From Rehmannia glutinosa (Eukaryota > Streptophyta > Magnoliopsida > Lamiales > Orobanchaceae): a stretch of 64,000 nt of DNA. Position 1 is the stretch's first letter. Each line of letters opens with the position of its first letter. The translations under genes and the position numbers were made by a program. The stretch is from the NCBI GenBank assembly GCA_016081115.2, contig CM071929.1, positions 620,001 to 684,000 on the forward strand, read 5' to 3'. Below are positions 56,865 through 64,000 of this stretch, one piece after another. A model generated the notes under the pieces. The model was not told the origin of the DNA and ran no database searches. It saw only the letters and a list, made by a program, of their open reading frames with translations.

Positions 56865-58436
56865 TGTTAGGAAATTTATTGTTTAGATTTTGATGAATGC
56901 CATGTAAAACTTAGAATAGGAAGTTGGCACCCCAATTCTTGTTGTAAAATGCATTGTAATAAATAGAGTGGCCAAGCCGAGTTAAGTCGCCACGCCCCTA
57001 ACATGCAAGAAGACAAATCGAAGACTAGAAGGAAGACTCATTGCGAGAGGACTAAGTATGGCAAAGAAGAGTAGACGGGAACTCTATGAAGAAGCGGTGA
57101 GATGCGGTGAGTGGAGTATCGATCAAGTCAACTCGAGAAAAGCCAAGTCTCAAGTTGAAGTGACGGAAGAGTCATCCGATGATTGGAAGGCGACTCTAAG
57201 TCACCTGGGAAAGCAAAAAATGCGGTCAAGTCGAGATAATCGTAAAAGATCCGTTGCCGAAATCAAGAGAATTACTTAAACAAGTAATATCTCCATATCA
57301 CCTTTCTCGGAGTGCTCGGTCGAAGCGTGCAAAAGGAATGAACGATGGGAAGCACTACACCGTGTCGAACTCGAAAAGGTGAAAGAACAATTCATACGAG
57401 GAAATGGCAATTCCAAGGATCGCAACAAGACAAGCCAACGATCGCAAGTGACTTTCAAAAAATAAGCCTATCTCTTCAACGGGTAAATTTTTGAAAGATC
57501 ACTATAAAAGGTGAGGAGTTCATTTGAGAATGAGAGACACAAGTAGGACACAAGTGTGACACAAATTCTGAGACTGAACAAAGACGTTCAAGCAATTATT
57601 AGAAAGTCTGAAACATTCTCAATTCTCAAGCCTACACTACGAAGAACATCAATCCAACACTTACCTGTGAAGGAAAGATAACTTCAATCAGTTGAAGAGG
57701 AACATACTAAAAAAACAAGGGGTCTACATTCCACGAAGGATTGTAGGAAGGTTCAAGGTCGAACCAAGTCTTAAGCCTTTGGAGGGCTTTGTGATCAAAT
57801 CCAAAGAGCTTGAGCAAGTTTGTAGTAGCAAGGCAAACGCTGCCTGTGAAGAAGAAGCCGAGTCGCACGAGAAGCGGTGAGTGATCAAGGCGTCTCGGAT
57901 CGAGTCCCTAAGGATCAAGTCGGTTTGTGTGATCAAGACTTGTATCCGGGATTTGTTACCACTTTGTATAACGATCATTACCTAGTGGATTCATCCAGGA
58001 GTTGGAGAAGAGAGGAGTAGAAGAATTACCCCATCTTCGAACCTCTATAAAAATTTCATTGTGTCATTTACATTTCAAGACTTTAATTTCGCATCTTAAT
58101 TGTTTAATTACTGACATATTTGCTATCCACTTGATAATCTATAAGTACTAAATCAAGCACTAAATCCTTGCTTAATCAAACTTAAGGGTGTTAAGTCTTC
58201 CACGAAAAACAAAACCACAGTTGAGTTAATTTAAAGCCAACAAGTGAGTTATTCCATCAATGCTCGGTTGAGTGCATTTGAGAGACTAACTCTCTTGATT
58301 GACTAAATTGATTTGTCCATCAAGGACACAAATGTGTAGTATCAACTTTGTATATCTAAAAGGACTAAATCAAAAATTTGGTAAGGTTTATTCAACCCCC
58401 TTCTAAACCTTACACTTACACCTCTTGGGACCTACA
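56865..58436 (+). repeat. 5' LTR of Sirevirus copy 3
   Basis: A 1572-bp LTR starting TGTTAGGAAATTTATTG and ending CTTGGGACCTACA, with TATAAAAG at 57503-57510. Its length is the same as that of the copy 1 5' LTR. Confidence 0.92.
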
Positions 58437-58438
58437 AG

Positions 58439-58450
58439 TGGTATCGGGCG
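58439..58450 (+). promoter_or_regulatory. Primer-binding site of copy 3
   Basis: TGGTATCGGGCG starts two bases after the LTR and resembles the initiator methionine tRNA complement; the 3' part is altered relative to copy 1 (CGGAGC). Confidence 0.7.
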
Positions 58451-58564
58451 GTTGGTTCATTGAACCTCCGCATGACCAGTTCTTGAACTAGATCTCCAAA
58501 CTTTTCAAAGTCCGCTTTAGTACTTAAACTCTCAAAACTCTTTCTATCATTAGAAGTTATTATC

Positions 58565-59700
58565 ATGGAAACAAATTTGACACGCATCCCTATGTTCACA
58601 ATTGAAGAATTTGATGATTGGAAAATTCGTATGCGGAGCTCATCTATCGGCATTACATGATGAGATGTGGATAGTGATAGAAGATGGGCCACTGCAAATC
58701 TTAAAGGTGAACACAAGCTGTAAGAAGAGCTGCGGTGAAGGAGAAGAGGATGTTGCTCCCGGACGGTCATGGTTGAAAAACCAAGAATCGAGTGGACAAA
58801 TGATGACAAAAAAGATACAACTGGACAATGTAGCCAAGGACATCCTTTACAAAACCTTGGACAAAGCCATGTTCAATAAAGTCAAATCATGCAAAACGGC
58901 CGAAGAAATGGGACAAGCTCACATTGATTTGTGAAGGCTCGGAGCAAATCAAAGAAAACAAATTATCAAAACTGTACGAAATTTGAGAACTTCAAAATGA
59001 TCTCGAGGAGAAAACCTGGATCAACTGGATGCTCGATTTCACGTAAATCACTAACGAGTTATCTACACTTGGAAAGGAATATACGAGAAGGAAATGTGTA
59101 TGAAGATCCTAAAAAGTCTTCGGTGAATGGGAAATGAAGGTCATGGGCATCGAGACATTCCATGGACCTATCAAAGACATCCAACCATGAATTATTCTCG
59201 GACCTCAAAGCCTACGAGTTTGAGCCGAGAAGAAAAGACGAGGAAGAGACAATTTGTACCCAAAACAACTGCTTCTAATTGTTAAAGATGGGAAGAGAGC
59301 GAGGTCAAAGAAGTCATTGATCCGGAAGAAATAGCCACGATGGTCAAAAGATTCAACAAGTTCTTCAATAAGAACTACAAGAGAGGAAAGGCGAATCTTC
59401 CGAAGACACTCGGCTCCCTCCAAATCAAGGGAAGATAGGCCAACCAAGAGAACAGATCATCAGAAAGTTGAGTATCAAAGGGTGACAATCCAAGAATGGA
59501 AAGAGCTTATCAAAAGGTGAATATCTATCTTCGGAATGTAGACAACCAGGTCACTATGCCATTGATTTGCTCATATCCTGTAGTTAACAAATACAGGAAT
59601 GAAGAAGAAAGAATAGTCTTGAGAAAGAAGACAAGAAAAGAAAAAAGGCAATGATGGTGCAGAGACTGAAAAGCAGACCAAGTCAAGAGAGACAAAGTGA
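58565..59700 (+). pseudogene. Sirevirus copy 3 gag
   Basis: The start at 58565 reads METNLTRIPMFTIEEFDDWK, the best preserved N-terminus of the three copies. It is followed by LHDEMWIVIEDGP (58645-58690), NVAKDILYKTLDKAMFNKVK (58815-58890) and, shifted, NHELFSDLKAYEFE (59185-59225) and MVKRFNKFFNKNYKRGK near 59340-59390. The zinc knuckle near 59525-59575 shows CRQPGHYAID but has lost its first and last cysteines to small indels. Same domain plan as copies 1 and 2. Confidence 0.9.
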
Positions 59701-60900
59701 TTGCAGAGAGAAGTGAAGCGACTACTCAAGTGACTACGAAGAAGAAGCCCGACCGCTTGATGGCCAAAGAACAAGATCAACCCGACCAAGAAGATGAAAT
59801 ACACTCTAACTCATCAAACTCGGACTCTAGTGATAGTGACGTGACACACACACTTCATCACCCACCGATCTTTATGATTCATTAGGCAAAATGATGAAAG
59901 ATTTTGAACACATTAAATCCTCACACACACTATTAAATGAGGAAAACAAACCTACTCAAGAGTCAAAACTCAAAGTTGACTAAGGAGAGTTTGAGTACTC
60001 TAAGTCAAATAGTGATGAGAATGAAAGTTTAAAGGCCGAGAATGCTAAATTAATAGCAGAAATTGCTGCTATAGAGAAGAGGGAGAATGACCTCAAAAAT
60101 GTTATTACCTCATTCACTAAGGCATCTAAATCATTGGATGATCTTATTATGAGTCAAAGAGAATGTGGAGACAAGACAGGCTTAGGATTTAATTCCTCGT
60201 GCTATGTCAAACCTCAAAAGTAATTTTGGAAAAAGGATCTTCAAGCCATGAAGAGTCTGAAAAATCCAAAACTCTAAATGTTGCACACACATTCACTCCA
60301 AAGCACCATAACAAGCAAACTGGCCTTGGTTATAAAGGAAAAGGAAAACAACCAGTTGAGTGCGCTGAAAGGACAGTGATTGAGAAGAGATTGACGGTTC
60401 AAAGAAACTCCAACAGAAAATACTACGCAAAGAAGAAGCGAGCTACCAAAAACCCGAGAAAATCCATAAAAGAAATACATATGATGGGAACGGTAGAAGA
60501 TATCCAAGCCAAGCCGATTGGAATAATGTAAACTATCATCATAGACTTATGGAATATAAGCCCAAATGGCAAAGGCCTAGAACTCAAACAAAGGCCATTC
60601 CAAAAGTATAAGAGCTTTCATCAAAGACACATATGCACCTAGACACTACACTCAAAGACACCACAATTACCCAAAGAAGGCGATTGCTAAAAATTATACA
60701 CAGCATACAGACAAAAGAGACAATTTGTATGAACCAGAATCCCCAAGCAATTTGCAGGATTAATTATGATTATGGCGATAGATGGAAACCCCTTAGAGTC
60801 AAATCATTTGGCTATAAGTTGGTTGGATCATCTTACAATTCTAACCCCTCAGGACCTGGACAAGTATGGGTACCTAAAACTTAATTTCCTTGATTGCGGG
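59701..60900 (+). pseudogene. Acidic linker between gag and protease, copy 3
   Basis: MAKEQDQPDQEDEIHSNSSN then SDSSDSDVTH (59759-59870) is acidic and Ser-rich. A helical part follows (KMMKDFEHIKSSHTLL, then ENDLKNVITSFTKASKSLDD at about 60085-60140). The last part, 60199-60531, is basic (HNKQTGLGYKGKGKQPVE). It matches copy 1 closely and carries no enzymatic motif. Confidence 0.75.
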
Positions 60901-62390
60901 TTCAAGGAACAGTGAGTGCCAAGCCTGGTACATGGATAGTGGTCATTCCGGACACATGACAGAAACAAGAAAAATCTGTCAAAATTCAAGGAAGTAAAAG
61001 GAGCAAAAGTCATATTTGGAGAAATGAAGCTCCTGGTAAAATAAGAGGCATTGGATCCATCAAGAGGAATGGATTATAAATCACGAGATGTTGCATATGT
61101 TGAAGGACTCAACTTCAACTGCTAAGCATCGATCAACTCGTGACAAGGGTTATAACGTTGGATTTAACATGGGTATATGCCAAATCAAGGATATTGAATC
61201 AAATGAAGTTGTCTTTGCAAGGATGTAGACGAGAAGAATATGTATGTCGTGGATTGGTCAACCGCAACACCCAAAGACTGTGATATCTTAGCAAAAGAGC
61301 ACATTTGAATCAAGTTGGTTACGTGGCACAAAAAAAGTCGAGTCACCTAAATTTCAAAACGATTAACAAGCTTGCGGAAGTAATCTTGTGGAAGGACTTC
61401 AGGACCAGTATACAAAAAGGAGAGTATATGTGACGCATGTCGAAGGGAAAACAAATCAAGTCATCATTCAAAGAAAAGACATGCCCATCTTCAACAAGAA
61501 TATTGCATCTCGCTACATATGGATCTATTTGGCCCGGTGGAACTAGCCAAAGATAAGTGGAAAGAAATACACCTTGGTGGTAGTAGATGACTACTCAAGA
61601 TATACATGGACAATATTCATGTGTAAGAAGAAAGAAACTCTACAAAAACTACCACGGTGATGAAGAAGATTCAAAACGAGAAGAGCCAAACCATTATCAA
61701 AATAAGATCGAGGCAGAGGAACCGAGTTTGTCAATGGAATAATAACTCGATATTGTATTGAAAATGGTATTGGTCATGAACTATCGCCAGCAAGGACTCC
61801 ACAAGCGAGAATGGAGTTGCGAGAAAGAAGAGCAGAACACTCAAAGAAGCGAAGCAAGGACCATGTTAGTCGGGCGGGGTTACCAAAAAGATTTTGGGTC
61901 AAGCAATCAACACGACTTGCTACACTCAAAACGGATGTATGATAAACAGACGGTGACAAAGACTCCTATGAGATTTGGGTGGAAGAAAACCAAATGTTGC
62001 ATATTTGAGAATATTTGGATGTAAATGCTTCATCCACAAAAATGGAAAAGACAATCTAAAAGCCTTTGATGCTAAAGGCGATGAAGGTATCCTCTTAGGA
62101 TACTCGGTGAAAAAAAGCCTACAGTACTCAACAAAAGGACTATGGTTGCGGAAGAATCCATTCATGTGGTATTCGATGAGCCAAATGTAAATGGAGAAGA
62201 CATTGAAGAGTCGGTGATAAGGTGAGTCATCCAACCATGCGAAGAGTCCTATCAAGTCAAGCCGAACTATAAACTCGAAGAAGATGAGATAGTGAATCTC
62301 AAAACATTTGGAAAATTTGCGGCTAAGTGATCACGAGAGAGCGACCCACAGAACAAAACCGCAAGACAATGAATTCTAACTTACTCCAAC
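60901..62390 (+). pseudogene. Sirevirus copy 3 protease and integrase
   Basis: Protease has WYMDSGHSGHMT with Asp-Ser-Gly at 60935-60943. Integrase has the first catalytic Asp in HMDLFGPVE near 61515-61545, KKYTLVVVDDYSRYTW near 61565-61610, and RGTEFVNG near 61715-61740. NGVARKK-type sequence follows near 61810. The tail shows LRIFGCKCFIHKNGKDNLKA and FDAKGDEGILLGYS (62005-62110), then VVFDEPNVNGED. Most motifs are present but spread over three frames. Confidence 0.88.
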
Positions 62391-64000
62391 TGATGTAAGA
62401 TGGTGAGAGACCATCCACGAGAACTTGTCATTGGAGACATAAGAGAAGGTGTAAAAACAAGATCGAACTCAACAAGAAGCTATGTTCACATGCTTCATCT
62501 CGCAAATAGAGCCCAAAGATGTGTTACAAGCATTGGACGACGCACATTGGATTCAAGCTATGCAAGAAGAGTGAATCGGTTTGAAAGAAATAAAGTATGG
62601 GAATTAGTGCAAATACCCATACACCAAAATGTTATCGGCACCAAATGGGTGTTGAAATAAGATGAACGAGGAAGGTTCTGTGGTAAGAAACAAAGCAAGA
62701 TTAGTAGCCAAAGGATATTGCCAAGAAGAAGGAATAGATTTTGATGAAACATTTGCTCCCGTAGCAAGATGGAAGCTATAAGAATGTTTCTTGCCTATGC
62801 GACTCACAAGAATTTCACTTTGTATATCGGATGGATGTAAAAAGTGCATTTCTAAATGGTTTATTGGAAGAAGAAGTGTATGTTGAACAACCTCCGAGGA
62901 TTTGAGAAGACTCTTGGAGATAAAGTATACAAACTCAAGAAAGCTCTATACGGATTGAAACAGGCACCGAGCATGGTATGATACCTTGTCACAATTCCTA
63001 AGCGAAAATAGATTCACAAAAGGAAAAGTAGATAGAACACTTTTGAGTAATTCAAGACAAAAAGAGTATCTTGCTTGTTCAAATATATGTGGATGACATC
63101 ATTTTTGGATCTACAAACAAAGAGTGTGTGAAAAATTTTCAAACCTCATGCAAAGTAAATTTGAAATGAGCATGATGGGAGAGTGACATTCTTCCTTGGA
63201 CTCCAAGTGAAAAAGTGAAGGATGGAACCTTCATAAGTCAAACAAAATACATCGAGAGATTTAATGAAGAAGTTTGGTATGGAGGAGAAGTCTTCGTGAA
63301 AATACCAATGAATACATCAGTCAAAATGGACATGGATGCAGATGGCAAGCTGTAGATCAAACAAGATCTGAGCACTTATTGGATCATTGCTCTATCTCAC
63401 AAACAAGCGGGCGGACATCACCTTTGTTGTAGGTGTATGTGCAAGATTTCAATCTGCTCCAAAAGATAGCCATATGACAAGCAGCTAAGAGAATATTGAG
63501 ATACTTGAAAGGAAGCCAAGAAGTTGGCTTATGGTATCAAAGGAAGGTGGATTCAAGCTAATCGGCTATTCGGACTCGACTATCTTGGATGCGAGTTAAT
63601 GAAAAAGCACTTCAGGCACATGTCAAATGCTAGGAAACATGCTGATTTCTGGTTTAGCAAGAAGCAAAATTCAATAGCCACCTCTGGTGAAGCGAGAATA
63701 CATAGGCTGCGGGCATTTGTTGTGCCCAAGTCCTATGGATGAGACAAGGTGAGAGACTATGAAGTTGAGGAAAAAGAAATTCCAATCATGTGTGATAACA
63801 CAAGTGCAATTGCCATTACTCAAAATCTGTCTTTGCACTCAAGAACAAAGCATATCGATGTCGAGATATCACTTCATAAGAGATCATGTTGAAAAGAAGG
63901 ACATCATCTTGGAATATATCTCAAGCGATAAACAATTGGTGACATCTTCACAAAACCATTATGTGAGTCAAGATTTGAAGAACTCAAACATGAGTTGGGG
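62391..64000 (+). pseudogene. Sirevirus copy 3 reverse transcriptase and RNase H (window edge)
   Basis: RT starts RRVNRFERNKVWELVQ and HQNVIGTKWVLK (62565-62660). It continues KARLVAKGYCQEEGIDFDET, EEEVYVEQPP and KALYGLKQAP in other frames, with YVDD at 63086-63097. KFEMSMMGE and DLMKKFGMEEKS follow. RNase H shows VGVCARFQSAPK near 63430-63460, MCDNTSAIAITQN near 63785-63825 and RTKHIDV near 63845. The window ends in FEELKHELG, the last residues of pol in this family. Confidence 0.92.

Larger units (their letters stand above)
56865..64000 (+). mobile_element. Sirevirus-like Ty1/copia element, copy 3 (5' part; runs off the window)
   Basis: The visible order is 5' LTR, primer-binding site, gag, acidic linker, protease, integrase, RT and RNase H. 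The window ends about where RNase H should stop, so ORF3 and the 3' LTR would lie to the right. It is the same family as copies 1 and 2. The base before the LTR is preceded by ATACT, a candidate 5-bp duplication to look for beyond the window. Confidence 0.93.

Overview
This window looks like a heterochromatic, repeat-saturated stretch of a flowering-plant nuclear genome, most likely a eudicot; I cannot name the species. The base composition is AT-rich and I find no intact host gene. Almost every protein-like signal belongs to LTR retrotransposons of the Ty1/copia and Ty3/gypsy orders or to small DNA transposons. All coding regions are broken by frameshifts and stops. Part of that damage may be uncorrected sequencing error, because paired LTRs differ mainly by short indels at C/G-containing spots while their AT-rich parts match.

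Layout. 1-3584 (+) is the 3' end of a Sirevirus-like copia element: reverse transcriptase tail, RNase H, long 3' UTR, polypurine tract and LTR. 3585-12026 (-) is a second, unrelated copia element. Its protease codons are split by a 2.39-kb solo LTR (7030-9416, target duplication TAAAT), and an unidentified gene-like fragment sits beside its gag. A 449-bp solo LTR lies at 12507-12955 (duplication CATAT). 13177-about 27195 (+) is Sirevirus copy 1, complete except for the end of its 3' LTR. 27196-29066 holds a gypsy gag remnant, a 50-bp tandem repeat and an LTR start, typical of the Tat/Ogre group.

29067-53207 (-) is a gypsy chromovirus (gag, protease, RT, RNase H, integrase, chromodomain). It is interrupted between RT and RNase H by Sirevirus copy 2 (32052-46022, -, duplication TTGAT), and its 5' LTR contains a 2.5-kb DNA element lying between (TA)n tracts (50608-53154). 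53208-56864 is mostly non-coding but holds a CACTA MITE (55064-55347, duplication AGT) and a Mutator-like MITE (56029-56760, 9-bp duplication TATAATTAA). 56865-64000 (+) is Sirevirus copy 3, running off the window after RNase H.

The most notable points are: a 4.4-4.5 kb extra reading region (ORF3) downstream of pol in Sirevirus copies 1 and 2; the tail-to-tail arrangement of those copies, a potential 14-kb hairpin; an acidic leader ORF upstream of the chromovirus gag; and the (TA)n-flanked element. I see no bacterial, CRISPR, rRNA or tRNA features.
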